A DNA stretch of 64,000 bases, taken from positions 62,001 to 126,000 of the forward strand of contig BRLC01000025.1 in the NCBI GenBank assembly GCA_024343425.1, in the 5' to 3' direction. Positions 45,146 through 55,119 of this stretch are shown piece by piece. The notes beneath the pieces are model-generated. The model worked only from the letters and a program-made list of their open reading frames with translations, was not told the origin of the DNA and made no database searches. The position numbers were made by a program, and so were the translations under genes. Each line of letters starts with the position of its first letter. Within the stretch, counting starts at the first letter, position 1. Origin of the DNA: Rhizobiaceae bacterium MnEN-MB40S. Its GTDB lineage: Bacteria; Pseudomonadota; Alphaproteobacteria; Rhizobiales; Rhizobiaceae.

Positions 45146-47022
45146 AACAGATCGAGGGCATCAACGACTTCGTCGTCAAGTTCGCCAATGTGAACGGCAG
45201 CGGTTCCGCCTCGGCCAATCACCTCTTCGCCAAGGCGATCTTCCGGATGGGCATTCCGGTCAGTCCGCGCAATATCTTTCCGTCGAACATTCAAGGGTTG
45301 CCGACCTGGTACGAGGTTCGGGTGAGCTCCAAGGGGTATCTTGGCCGACGCGGCGGCGTGGACCTGATGGTCTGCGTCAATCCGCAAACGATGGAGCAGG
45401 ATATCGCCGACATCGAGCCCGGCGGCTACTTCGTCTATGACAACACCAAACCCCTGTCGCCGCACCTGAAGCGGGACGACATAACATATTTCGGCATCCC
45501 GCTGACGGAGATGTGCATGCGGGAGTTCAAGGTCCCTCGCCTGCAGCAACTCCTGAAGAACGTCGTTTATGTCGGCGCAATGGCCGCGCTTCTGGATATC
45601 CGTTTCTCCATCCTGAAAGACCTGCTGAACGACCAGTTCAAGGGAAAGGAAAAGCTGATCCATCCGAATGTGAGAGCCCTGGAAATGGGCTTTCAATACG
45701 CCACCGAAAACTTCTCGTGCCCCCTGCCAATCCGGCTGGAAATGGGCGGCAACGACGCGCCGCACATCAAGGAAAGCAATCACATCCTGATGAACGGCAA
45801 CACCGCGGCGGCGCTGGGCGCCATCTATGGCGGCGCAACGGTAGCGGCATGGTATCCGATCACGCCGTCGACATCGGTCATCGACGCCTTTTCCAAATAC
45901 GCGCAACGGATGCGGATCGATCCGGGAACGGGCAAGAAGAACTTCGCCATTTTGCAGGCGGAAGACGAAATCGCCGCCATGGGCATCGTCGTCGGCGCCG
46001 GCTGGAACGGCGCCCGCGCCTTCACCGCCACGTCCGGCCCCGGCCTGTCGCTGATGAGCGAATTTCTCGGCCTCGCCTATTTCGCCGAGGTGCCGGTTGT
46101 CCTCATCGACGTTCAGCGCTCCGGCCCGTCGACCGGCATGCCCACCCGAAGCCAGCAATCCGACATCCTGGCCGCGGCCTATGCAAGCCACGGCGACACC
46201 AAGCACATGCTGCTGTTTCCCGCGACGCCGCGCGAGTGTTTCGACATGACCGTTCAGGCCTTCGATCTCGCGGAGCGGTTTCAGACGCCGATCATCATCA
46301 TGTCCGATCTGGATCTCGGCATGAACGACGTCATGTCGCCGCCTCTCGAGTGGGACGACGATTACGAGATGGACCGCGGCAAGGTTCTGGACGCAGAAGC
46401 CCTGGACACAGTCGAAAAGTTCGGTCGATATCTCGACGTCGACGGCGACGGGATCTGCTATCGCACCCTGCCCGGCACGCATCCGGACAAGGGCGCTTTC
46501 TTTACCCGCGGTTCGTCCAAGAACGAAATGGCGATCTACTCGGAGCGCGGTGAGGATTACGTGCAGAACGTCGACCGCCTGCTGCGCAAATTCGAAACCG
46601 CAAAATCCTACGTGCCGGAGCCCAAGACGCATCCGCCGATCGAGGTGAAGAAACCGAAGACGCGCAAGAAACTCGGCGCGCTGTTCTTTGGCACATCGGC
46701 TTCGCCCGCCTACGAAGCCGTCGAGACGCTGGCCGAGGAAGGCTATCCGATCGACACGATGCGCATTCGCGCCTTTCCCTTCCACAAAAGCCTCGACGAT
46801 TTCATCCACGAGCACGACGTCGTTTTCGTGATCGAACAGAACAGGGACGGTCAGATGAGACAGCTCATCATGAACGAATGCCACGTCTCGCCCGACAAAT
46901 TGACGTCGGTGCTGAACTATTCCGGCATTCCGATCACCGCGCGCACAATCGCCAGCCAGATCCGGCAGGCGCTGAACCTGGAAAGCGCCAATGTCGTCAA
47001 ACTGCATCCGGAGAGTGTCTGA
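45142..47022 (+). CDS. korA: 2-oxoacid:ferredoxin oxidoreductase, fused gamma-alpha subunit
   Basis: 626 residues from ATG 45142, overlapping the preceding stop by four bases. Residues about 1-200 are the gamma (CoA-proximal) domain, with FANVNGSGSASANHLFAKAI; residues about 210-620 are the alpha part, with YPITPSTSVIDAF, EDEIAAMGIVVGAGWNGARA and SGPGLSLMSE, typical of KorA-type enzymes. Together with KorB it oxidatively decarboxylates a 2-oxoacid such as 2-oxoglutarate to acyl-CoA. The specific substrate cannot be read from sequence. Confidence 0.93.
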   Translation: MKQIEGINDFVVKFANVNGSGSASANHLFAKAIFRMGIPVSPRNIFPSNIQGLPTWYEVRVSSKGYLGRRGGVDLMVCVNPQTMEQDIADIEPGGYFVYDNTKPLSPHLKRDDITYFGIPLTEMCMREFKVPRLQQLLKNVVYVGAMAALLDIRFSILKDLLNDQFKGKEKLIHPNVRALEMGFQYATENFSCPLPIRLEMGGNDAPHIKESNHILMNGNTAAALGAIYGGATVAAWYPITPSTSVIDAFSKYAQRMRIDPGTGKKNFAILQAEDEIAAMGIVVGAGWNGARAFTATSGPGLSLMSEFLGLAYFAEVPVVLIDVQRSGPSTGMPTRSQQSDILAAAYASHGDTKHMLLFPATPRECFDMTVQAFDLAERFQTPIIIMSDLDLGMNDVMSPPLEWDDDYEMDRGKVLDAEALDTVEKFGRYLDVDGDGICYRTLPGTHPDKGAFFTRGSSKNEMAIYSERGEDYVQNVDRLLRKFETAKSYVPEPKTHPPIEVKKPKTRKKLGALFFGTSASPAYEAVETLAEEGYPIDTMRIRAFPFHKSLDDFIHEHDVVFVIEQNRDGQMRQLIMNECHVSPDKLTSVLNYSGIPITARTIASQIRQALNLESANVVKLHPESV

Positions 47023-48071
47023 TGTCTTATTTCAAGCCGAAATTTCGCCATCCGCGCCTCCCCGTCAATGCGCTGGGCTACACGGCCGCAGACTATGACG
47101 GCGCGATCTCGACCCTGTGCGCGGGCTGCGGCCATGACAGTATCTCCACGGCGATCCGCAACGCCTGTTTCCTGTCGTCGATCCCGCCGCACCGGATCGC
47201 CAAGCTGTCCGGGATCGGCTGCTCATCCAAGACGCCCACCTATTTTCTGGGCCGCAGCCACGGCTTCAACTCCGTGCACGGCCGAATGCCGTCCGTTGCG
47301 ACCGGGGCAAGCGTCGCCAACCGGGATCTGATCTATATCGGCGTGTCAGGCGATGGCGACACCGCCTCAATCGGAATGGGCCAGTTCATCCATCTGATAC
47401 GCCGCAACGTAAACATGACATATATTGTCGCCAACAACGGCTGCTATGGCCTGACCAAGGGTCAGGACAGCGCCACGGCCGATCTTGGTTCAATCAGCAA
47501 ATACGGATCCCCAACCCCGTTTGAGGGGATCGATCTGGCGAGCCTCGCGCTGCTTCAGGGCGCGAGTTTCGTCGCCCGAAGCTTCTCCGGCGACAAGGAA
47601 CAACTCGAGCCGCTCCTGCGGGCCGCCATGGCGCATGAGGGATTTGCCTTCATCGACATCGTGTCGCCCTGCGTCACCTTCGCCAACCACGTCGGGTCAA
47701 CCAAAAGCTACGCCGCGACCCGGGCGCATCTCGAAGCCATGCCGCTCGATTTCGTGCCGATGCGCGAAGAGATACGCACGCAATATGACCCCGGAACGAC
47801 CCAGGCGATCACATTGCATGACGGCTCCGTCATCCATCTGCACAAGGCCAGCGACACTTACCAGACCGACGACCGCAACAAGGCGCTGATGTCGATGCAG
47901 ACCGCGCGGGCGGAGAACAAGATCCTGACCGGGCTTCTCTATCTCGACCCGAACACACAGGATCTCAATCACACCATCGAGCTTGCAACCCGGCCCTTGA
48001 ACAGCCTGGGAAAGGACGAGCTTTGTCCTGGCAGCCGTGTGCTGAACAGCATCAATGAAGGGCTGCGATAA
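47022..48071 (+). CDS. korB: 2-oxoacid:ferredoxin oxidoreductase beta subunit (TPP-binding)
   Basis: 349 residues from ATG 47022, sharing one base with the stop of korA (TGATG). Features: LCAGCGHDSISTAIRNA and GIGCSSKTP (cluster-binding cysteines and TPP site), and GDGDTASIGMGQFIHLIRRN with ANNGCYGLTKGQ (the TPP-Mg signature). It completes a three-gene operon with the flavoprotein subunit and korA, which makes NAD(P)-coupled oxidation of 2-oxoacids likely. The operon ends here; plsY follows 152 bp later. Confidence 0.94.
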   Translation: MSYFKPKFRHPRLPVNALGYTAADYDGAISTLCAGCGHDSISTAIRNACFLSSIPPHRIAKLSGIGCSSKTPTYFLGRSHGFNSVHGRMPSVATGASVANRDLIYIGVSGDGDTASIGMGQFIHLIRRNVNMTYIVANNGCYGLTKGQDSATADLGSISKYGSPTPFEGIDLASLALLQGASFVARSFSGDKEQLEPLLRAAMAHEGFAFIDIVSPCVTFANHVGSTKSYAATRAHLEAMPLDFVPMREEIRTQYDPGTTQAITLHDGSVIHLHKASDTYQTDDRNKALMSMQTARAENKILTGLLYLDPNTQDLNHTIELATRPLNSLGKDELCPGSRVLNSINEGLR

Positions 48072-48223
48072 ACCGCATACAATTGTCGGTGAAAGATGAC
48101 GCTTCGGCGTCTCCGTGCCCATAGCCGTGTTGCGATGTCTTCACGATCCGGCTAGGACTCTTTCCCGGCGCATGCTTTCAAACAAGGTGAGCCCAGTGAA
48201 AATAACAATGGGTGGCTGCGACC

Positions 48224-48838
48224 ATGCCTGATCCGATGAGCTGGCAACTGAGCCTGCCTCTTTTCCTTGGAGCCCTGGCCTTCGGCTATCTTCTCGGCTC
48301 CATTCCCTTCGGGCTGCTTCTGACCCGCATGGCGGGTCTGGGCGATATCCGGTCTATCGGCTCCGGCAACATTGGCGCGACCAACGTTCTGCGCACAGGC
48401 AACAAGGGGCTGGCGGCGGCGACCCTGATACTCGATGCGCTGAAGGGCGTGGCGGCCGTGCTGATTGCGAAGACCTACGGACTCGATGCGGCGATCATCG
48501 CCGGCTTGGGCGCCTTCGTCGGTCACTGTTTCCCGCTCTGGCTGAAGTTTAAAGGCGGAAAAGGCATTTCCACCTATCTGGGCGTGCTGCTGGCGCTGCT
48601 GCCTCTCGGCTGCGCCATCTTCGCCGTCGTGTGGCTCGCGACGGCCTTTTTAAGCCGTTACTCGTCTCTTGCGGCGCTGGTGGCGGTCATCGTCGTGCCG
48701 GTCGCCGTCTTTCTGCTCGGTTACGCCCATATCGCGCAATTGCTCACACTCATGAGCGCAATCGCCATTTTCAAGCACAGAGCCAATATTGCACGGCTCG
48801 TTTCCGGTGAGGAAAGCAGGATCGGAGACAAGGGATAA
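48224..48838 (+). CDS. plsY: Acyl-phosphate:glycerol-3-phosphate acyltransferase
   Basis: Inner-membrane enzyme that adds the first acyl chain in phospholipid synthesis. The three family loops are visible: [26 protein letters not shown] and [15 protein letters not shown], among about seven membrane helices in 204 residues. ATG 48224 is preceded by GGGTGG. It marks the return of core genes after the accessory block; dprA starts 65 bp later on the same strand. Confidence 0.96.
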   Translation: MPDPMSWQLSLPLFLGALAFGYLLGSIPFGLLLTRMAGLGDIRSIGSGNIGATNVLRTGNKGLAAATLILDALKGVAAVLIAKTYGLDAAIIAGLGAFVGHCFPLWLKFKGGKGISTYLGVLLALLPLGCAIFAVVWLATAFLSRYSSLAALVAVIVVPVAVFLLGYAHIAQLLTLMSAIAIFKHRANIARLVSGEESRIGDKG

Positions 48839-48903
48839 GGAATGTTATTGATATATATTGAACGGGCCGCGCCATCTGACCCGGACAAGAGCAGGATGCT
48901 CTG

Positions 48904-50052
48904 ATGGCCAAGATCGCGGCGGGCGGCCTGCGATCCCTTGGAGAAAACGAACTGATCGACAGAATAAGGCTGATCCGCAGCCCGAATGTCGGTCCCGTGA
49001 CGTTCCACAAGCTGATCATGCGTTTCGGCGACGCCGGAGCAGCCCTCGACGCGTTGCCGGACCTTGCGCGACGCGGCGGTCTCGCGCGGCCTTTCCGGAT
49101 CGCCGGCCGGCATGTCGCCGAACGCGAAGTCGAGACGGCCGATCGCGCAGGCTGCCGGTTGATCGCTTCGTGCGAGCCCGACTATCCGTCCGCGCTGCGC
49201 ACAATCGATTCCGCGCCGCCGATTATCACGATCAAAGGCAACGCCAGCCTCTTCGCAAGGCCGTCGGCGGCGATTGTGGGATCGCGCAACGCCTCGATCG
49301 CCGGATGCAAGATCGCCGGGATGCTGGCCCGCGGCATCGGCGAAGCAGGTTTCTCGGTGACGTCAGGGCTCGCGCGCGGCATAGACGCCGCGGCGCACGA
49401 GGCGTCTGTGCCGACCGGAACCATCGCCGTGCTCGCCGGCGGACTGGACAGGCCCTACCCGCCGCAAAACATTCCGCTGATGAACAGGATTGCCGAAACC
49501 GGCGTCGTGTTGAGCGAAACGCCGTTCGGACACGAGCCCCGCGCGCGGGATTTCCCGAGACGCAACCGGATCATCGCCGGGATCAGTCTCGGCCTTGTCG
49601 TTGTGGAAGCCGCCAAGCGGTCGGGCTCTCTGATCTCGGCGCGGCTTGCCGGCGACTACGGGCGTCTGGTCTTCGCGGTGCCCGGATCGCCGCTCGATCC
49701 GCGCGCCAAGGGAACCAACGACCTGATCCGCGACGGCGCCATTCTCGCCGCCGAACCCGGCCATATCGTCTCCGCGATCGATCCGCTCGTCGCCGTTCCG
49801 GAGGAATTCGATTTTCAGTCGGACGACCAGCTCGGCGAACCGGCGGCCGCCCCGCCCCCGGCCGACGCCGATCGCGAACGCATCGCCGGATTGATGGGCC
49901 CGACGCCGATCGCGATCGACGACATTATTCGTCACGTCGACGTCGCCGCATCGCAGGTTCAGATGGTCTTGCTGGAGCTTGATCTGGCCGGCCGCATCGA
50001 GCGTCACGCCGGCGGAATGGTGTCGCTCGCAACGCCCTATTCGTCGGACTGA
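48904..50052 (+). CDS. dprA: DNA-processing protein A (RecA loader in transformation)
   Basis: 382 residues. The N-terminal helix-hairpin-helix-like part is followed by the Rossmann-like DprA core (SAAIVGSRNASIAG, SGLARGIDAAAHEAS, GGLDRPYPPQN, DFPRRNRIIAG, AKRSGSLISARLA) and a C-terminal winged helix (MGPTPIAIDDIIRHVDV). It protects incoming single-stranded DNA and loads RecA. Its place between plsY and topA is the order I know from Hyphomicrobiales. Confidence 0.96.
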   Translation: MAKIAAGGLRSLGENELIDRIRLIRSPNVGPVTFHKLIMRFGDAGAALDALPDLARRGGLARPFRIAGRHVAEREVETADRAGCRLIASCEPDYPSALRTIDSAPPIITIKGNASLFARPSAAIVGSRNASIAGCKIAGMLARGIGEAGFSVTSGLARGIDAAAHEASVPTGTIAVLAGGLDRPYPPQNIPLMNRIAETGVVLSETPFGHEPRARDFPRRNRIIAGISLGLVVVEAAKRSGSLISARLAGDYGRLVFAVPGSPLDPRAKGTNDLIRDGAILAAEPGHIVSAIDPLVAVPEEFDFQSDDQLGEPAAAPPPADADRERIAGLMGPTPIAIDDIIRHVDVAASQVQMVLLELDLAGRIERHAGGMVSLATPYSSD

Positions 50053-50240
50053 GGCAGGGCGCAAACGCCGGGCGCGGGTTGCAAAACCGCCTTAAAAGAC
50101 ACCATATGCGAGGGCGGTTACGCCCAAAAATGTCGCTCTGCCCTCTTGACCATTCGTCGCCGGATGTTCATTTGCTGAGCCTCGATTCACCGCTTGCGCC
50201 GGTTTTGCAAGCCCCAAAGACACCACCTCCAGAGTTTCTC

Positions 50241-52829
50241 ATGAATGTTGTAGTTGTCGAGTCTCCCGCCAAAGCCAAGACGATAAACAAGTACCTTGGC
50301 TCCGGGTACAAGGTCCTTGCATCCTTCGGGCACGTTCGCGATCTGCCCGCCAAGGACGGCTCGGTGCGGCCGGACGAAGACTTCGAAATGAGCTGGCAGG
50401 TCGACACGGCGTCCAACAAGCGGCTGAAGGAAATATCCGAGGCGGTGAAGAAATCCGACGGCCTGATTCTGGCGACCGACCCCGATCGCGAAGGCGAAGC
50501 GATTTCCTGGCACGTTCTGCAGGTGTTGAGCAAGAAGCGCGGCGTCCTCGGCGACAAGCCGGTCAAGCGCGTGGTCTTCAACGCCATCACCAAGCGCGCT
50601 GTTCTCGACGCCATGGCCAATCCGCGCGACATCGACGCTTCGCTCGTCGACGCCTATCTGGCGCGGCGCGCGCTCGACTACCTTGTGGGCTTCAACCTGT
50701 CGCCGGTCCTCTGGCGCAACCTGCCGGGCGCACGCTCCGCCGGCCGCGTGCAGTCGGTTGCGCTTAGACTCGTCTGCGACCGCGAGGCTGAAATCGAGCG
50801 TTTTATATCCGAGGAATACTGGCAGATCGTCGCGCACCTGCAGACGCCGCGCAACGAAGGCTTCGAGGCCCGGCTGGTTTCGGCCGACGGCAAGAAGCTG
50901 CAGAAGATGTCGGTGACGAACGCCGACGAAGCCAACCGCCTGAAGACAATGCTCGACGGCGCGACCTTCGTCGCCGAAAGCGTCGAGGCAAAGCCGACAA
51001 AGCGCAATCCGGCGCCGCCCTTCACCACTTCGACGCTGCAGCAGGCGGCCTCCTCGAAGCTCGGCTTCAATGCGTCGCGCACCATGCAGGTGGCGCAGCG
51101 CCTGTATGAAGGCATCGACATCGGCGGAGAAACCGTTGGCCTCATTACGTATATGAGAACCGACGGGGTGCAGATGGCCGGCGAAGCGATCGACGCCGCA
51201 AGACAGGCGATCGGCGAGCAGTTCGGCGACCGGTACCGTCCGGAAAAGCCGCGCTTCTATGCAACCAAGGCGAAGAACGCCCAGGAGGCCCACGAGGCGA
51301 TCCGCCCGACCGACTTTTCGCGCACGCCCGACCAGATGAAACGGTTCCTCGATTCCGACCAGCTGCGTCTGTACGACCTTGTCTGGAAGCGCGCGATCGC
51401 CAGCCAGATGGCCTCGGCCGAGATCGAGCGGACGACGGTGGAGATCAGCGCCGTCAATGGCGACAGCCGCGCCGGCCTGAGGGCCACCGGATCGGTCATC
51501 CGCTTCGACGGCTTCATCGCCGCCTATACCGACCAGAAGGAAGACAACGAACCGACGGACGACGGCGACGACAAGCGGCTGCCGCGGATCGATGCGAAGG
51601 ATCAGCTCGAACGCGAGAAAATCGATGCTTCACAGCACTTCACCGAGCCGCCGCCGCGCTACTCCGAGGCGAGCCTCATCAAGAAGATGGAAGAGCTCGG
51701 CATCGGCCGGCCTTCAACCTATGCGGCGACGCTCGCCACCCTGCGCGACCGCGAATACGTGACCATCGACAAGCGCAAGCTCATTCCCGAAGCCAAGGGA
51801 CGCCTGGTCACCGCGTTTCTCGAGAATTTCTTCGAGCGCTATGTCGAATATGATTTCACCGCGGCTCTGGAAGAGAAGCTCGACAAGATTTCGGCCGGCG
51901 ACCTCGCCTGGAAAGACGTGCTGAAGGATTTCTGGACGGAATTCCTGACCCACATCGAAAACACCAAGGAACTACGGGTTTCCAATGTCCTGGACGCACT
52001 GAACGAGGAGCTGGCGCCGCTGGTCTTCCCGGAACGCGAGGACGGCTCCAATCCCCGGATCTGCCCGAAATGCGGAACCGGCAACCTGTCGCTGAAACTG
52101 TCGCGCTACGGCGCCTTCGTTGGCTGCTCCAACTACCCGGATTGCGGCTATACGCGGCAACTGGGCGCGAACGCCGCCGACGCGGAGGCCTCGGGATCGG
52201 ACGAGCCGGCGGAACTCGGCAATGATCCGCATACCGGCGAACCGATCACGCTTCGAACCGGCCGTTTCGGCCCCTATGTCCAGCGCGGCGAAGGCAAGGA
52301 CGCAAAGCGATCCAGCCTGCCGAAGGGATGGAAGCCAGAAGATATCGACCACGAAAAGGCGCTCGCCCTCCTCTCGCTACCGCGCGATGTCGGCATGCAC
52401 CCCGAAACCGGCAAGATGATATCGGCCGGGCTTGGTCGCTACGGTCCATTCGTGCACAGCGAGGGCGTCTACGCCAATCTCGACAACATAGAGGACGTCT
52501 TCTCCGTGGGCCTGAACCGCGCCGTCACCCTGATTGCCGAAAAGAAGGCCAATGGCGGCGGGCGCCGCGCCAAGGCCGCTGCGCTCAAGGAACTCGGAGA
52601 TCATCCCGACGGCGGCGCGATTACTGTTCGCGACGGGCGCTATGGTCCCTACGTCAACTGGGGCAAGATCAATGCGACGCTGCCAAAAGACATGAAGCCT
52701 GACGCAGTGACAATGGAACAGGCGCTCGAACTGATCGCGTCGAAAGCCGCCAAGGGCGGCGGCAAGGCGACGACGCGCAAGAAGGCGCCGGCCAAGCGCA
52801 AGAAACCCGCCGCGAAGACCGAGAGCTGA
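50241..52829 (+). CDS. topA: DNA topoisomerase I
   Basis: 862 residues. MNVVVVESPAKAKTINKYL opens the TOPRIM domain, with ATDPDREGEAISWH as its acidic motif; the active-site Tyr lies in GLITYMRTDG. A zinc ribbon follows (CPKCGTGNLSLKLSRYG and CSNYPDCGY), then repeats of the RFGPYV type and a Lys/Ala/Pro-rich tail common in alphaproteobacterial TopA. It relaxes negative supercoils. The ATG at 50241 is used instead of upstream codons, since the family begins exactly at this sequence. rnr follows after two bases. Confidence 0.97.
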   Translation: MNVVVVESPAKAKTINKYLGSGYKVLASFGHVRDLPAKDGSVRPDEDFEMSWQVDTASNKRLKEISEAVKKSDGLILATDPDREGEAISWHVLQVLSKKRGVLGDKPVKRVVFNAITKRAVLDAMANPRDIDASLVDAYLARRALDYLVGFNLSPVLWRNLPGARSAGRVQSVALRLVCDREAEIERFISEEYWQIVAHLQTPRNEGFEARLVSADGKKLQKMSVTNADEANRLKTMLDGATFVAESVEAKPTKRNPAPPFTTSTLQQAASSKLGFNASRTMQVAQRLYEGIDIGGETVGLITYMRTDGVQMAGEAIDAARQAIGEQFGDRYRPEKPRFYATKAKNAQEAHEAIRPTDFSRTPDQMKRFLDSDQLRLYDLVWKRAIASQMASAEIERTTVEISAVNGDSRAGLRATGSVIRFDGFIAAYTDQKEDNEPTDDGDDKRLPRIDAKDQLEREKIDASQHFTEPPPRYSEASLIKKMEELGIGRPSTYAATLATLRDREYVTIDKRKLIPEAKGRLVTAFLENFFERYVEYDFTAALEEKLDKISAGDLAWKDVLKDFWTEFLTHIENTKELRVSNVLDALNEELAPLVFPEREDGSNPRICPKCGTGNLSLKLSRYGAFVGCSNYPDCGYTRQLGANAADAEASGSDEPAELGNDPHTGEPITLRTGRFGPYVQRGEGKDAKRSSLPKGWKPEDIDHEKALALLSLPRDVGMHPETGKMISAGLGRYGPFVHSEGVYANLDNIEDVFSVGLNRAVTLIAEKKANGGGRRAKAAALKELGDHPDGGAITVRDGRYGPYVNWGKINATLPKDMKPDAVTMEQALELIASKAAKGGGKATTRKKAPAKRKKPAAKTES

Positions 52830-52831
52830 AT

Positions 52832-55114
52832 TTGACGAAGAAGCAGATCAGGAAAGGGGATGCAAAAGGCGCCATTCCGGATCGCGAAACCGTGTTGCGA
52901 TTCATCGCGGAGAATCCGAACCGCGCGTCGAAGCGCGACATCGCAAAGGCTTTTTCCCTCAAAGGGCAGGACCGCATAGACCTCAAACTGCTGTTGAAGG
53001 ATCTCGAGAACGACGGACTGCTTGAGAAACGGCGCAAAACACTTGTTCGTCCCGGCTCGCTTCCGCCTGTGACGGTTCTGGAAATCGTCGCGCGCGAAGA
53101 TGATGGGAGCCTGATGGCGCGGCCGTCCGAATGGCCGCACGACGGGTCAGTGGCGCCGGCTGTGCGCATTCGCGCCGAACGCCCTGCGAAAAATCGCAAG
53201 CGAGGACCGGCGCCCGGCGTCGGCGACCAGGTGCTCGCCCGCATCGCCCAGAACGACGACCCGGCGGACGCGCCTTTTACCGGACGCATCATGAAGGTGC
53301 TCGAACGGTCGAAAGGCTTTACGCTCGGCGTTTTCCGGTCGACGCCCGGCGGCGGCGGCCGCATCGAGCCGGTTGAACGGCGCGACAAGGAAATCCTCAT
53401 TGCTCCGGACGACGTCGGCAAGGCGAAGGACGGCGATCTCGTCGAGGTGCAGTCTGCGCGGTCCGGACGTCACGGGCTCAACCGCGGAAAGATCCAGGAC
53501 GTCGTCGGATCGGTCGCCAGCGAACGGGCCATATCCACCATCGCCCTCCATGCCCACGGCATTCCGCACGTGTTCCCGCCAGCCGTATTGGACGAAGCGA
53601 CGAAAGCCGATCACGCGACGATGAAAAATCGCGAGGACTGGCGCAAGATCCCGCTCGTCACCATTGATCCGGCCGACGCCAAGGACCACGACGACGCCGT
53701 TTTCGCGGAAGCAGACGACAATCCCGAAAACAAGGGCGGCGTCATCGTCTATGTCGCGATCGCCGACGTCGCCTGGTATGTCCGTCCGGACACCGCCCTG
53801 GACAGGGAGGCCTTCAAGCGCGGCAACTCGGTCTATTTCCCGGACAGGGTCGTGCCGATGCTGCCGGAACGCATTTCCAACGATCTGTGTTCTCTGAAGG
53901 AAGGCGTGGACCGCCCTGCCCTCGCCGTGCGCATGATTTTCAATCACGACGGCAGAAAGATTGGACACACATTTCACCGCGTCATGATGAAGAGCGCGGC
54001 GCGCCTCGCCTACGCCCAGGCGCAGCAGGCGATCGACGGCCATCCGGACGACAAGACCGGAACGCTTCTTGACGGCGTTCTGAAGCCGCTCTGGCTTGCC
54101 TATGGCGTGCTGAAGAGAGGGCGCGACCGGCGACAACCGCTCGATCTCGACCTGCCGGAACGCAAGATCCGGCTGAACGACGACGGCAGCGTCGCCGATG
54201 TGATCGTTCCGGACCGACTGGATGCGCACCGTCTGATCGAGGAATTCATGATCCAGGCGAATGTCGCTGCGGCCGAAAGCCTCGAGCGCAAACGCCAGCC
54301 GCTGATCTACCGCATCCACGACGAGCCCTCGCTCGCCAAGCAGGAAGCGCTGCGCGAGTTCCTGAAAACGCTGAACATGTCCCTGTCGAAGGGCAACCTG
54401 CGGTCCAACAGTTTCAACGGCATTCTGGCCGGCGCGCGCGACGAGCCCTACGAGACGATGGTCAGCGAAATGGTGCTGCGATCGCAAAGCCAGGCCGTCT
54501 ACAGCCCTGACAATATCGGCCATTTCGGCCTGAACCTGAGGAAATACGCGCATTTCACCTCGCCGATCCGCCGCTACGCCGATCTGATCGTCCATCGCGC
54601 GCTGATTGCAGCTTACGGGCTTGGTGAGGGCGGCGTCACGGCCAGGGAAGAAGAGAACCTGGAGGAGATCGCGGCGGAGATATCCGCCTTCGAACGCCGG
54701 GCCATGGCCGCCGAACGCGACACGGTCGACCGTCTGATCGCCCACCACCTGGCGGATCGGGTGGGCGAGATTTTCAACGGCCAGATTTCCGGCGTCACCA
54801 GATCGGGTCTGTTTGTCAGCCTGCCTCAATTTGGCGCAGACGGCTTTGTGCCCGTTTCCACGCTCGGCCTGGACTACTATATCTACGACGAATCGCATCA
54901 GGCGATGGTTGGAGAAAAGTCCGGCATGGGATATCGGTTGGGCGACCGCGTGGAGGTGCGGCTTGCCGAGGCCATTCCCCTGGCGGGCGCGCTACGTTTT
55001 GAAATGCTGAGTGAGGGTCGCAAGTTGCCGACGGCGACGCGCTCCTTTCACAAGGCGAACAGCAGTTCCCGCAAGCAACGCGGCCCGGTTCGCCGTGGCC
55101 GGCGAAGGGGGTGA
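52832..55114 (+). CDS. rnr: Ribonuclease R
   Basis: 760-residue 3'-5' exoribonuclease of the RNB family. An N-terminal winged-helix part and cold-shock-like domains precede the RNB core, with DPADAKDHDDAVFAE (metal-binding aspartates) and FTSPIRRYADLIVHRAL; an S1 domain (VGEIFNGQISGVTRSGLFV) and a basic tail end the protein. The start is TTG 52832, two bases after the topA stop, so the two are coupled. It degrades structured RNA. Confidence 0.96.
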   Translation: MTKKQIRKGDAKGAIPDRETVLRFIAENPNRASKRDIAKAFSLKGQDRIDLKLLLKDLENDGLLEKRRKTLVRPGSLPPVTVLEIVAREDDGSLMARPSEWPHDGSVAPAVRIRAERPAKNRKRGPAPGVGDQVLARIAQNDDPADAPFTGRIMKVLERSKGFTLGVFRSTPGGGGRIEPVERRDKEILIAPDDVGKAKDGDLVEVQSARSGRHGLNRGKIQDVVGSVASERAISTIALHAHGIPHVFPPAVLDEATKADHATMKNREDWRKIPLVTIDPADAKDHDDAVFAEADDNPENKGGVIVYVAIADVAWYVRPDTALDREAFKRGNSVYFPDRVVPMLPERISNDLCSLKEGVDRPALAVRMIFNHDGRKIGHTFHRVMMKSAARLAYAQAQQAIDGHPDDKTGTLLDGVLKPLWLAYGVLKRGRDRRQPLDLDLPERKIRLNDDGSVADVIVPDRLDAHRLIEEFMIQANVAAAESLERKRQPLIYRIHDEPSLAKQEALREFLKTLNMSLSKGNLRSNSFNGILAGARDEPYETMVSEMVLRSQSQAVYSPDNIGHFGLNLRKYAHFTSPIRRYADLIVHRALIAAYGLGEGGVTAREEENLEEIAAEISAFERRAMAAERDTVDRLIAHHLADRVGEIFNGQISGVTRSGLFVSLPQFGADGFVPVSTLGLDYYIYDESHQAMVGEKSGMGYRLGDRVEVRLAEAIPLAGALRFEMLSEGRKLPTATRSFHKANSSSRKQRGPVRRGRRRG

Positions 55115-55119
55115 ATGGA

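Noticed and set aside
45100-47007. A 635-codon minus-strand frame opposite korA
   Set aside because: Shadow of a strongly conserved gene, with no recognisable domains of its own.
50079-50240. Extended N-terminus for topA (54 extra codons)
   Set aside because: The family starts exactly at MNVVVVESPAKAK, coded from 50241; the extra part has no conserved look.
53147-54898. A 583-codon minus-strand frame opposite rnr
   Set aside because: Antisense to the RNB core; no ribosome site or motifs.
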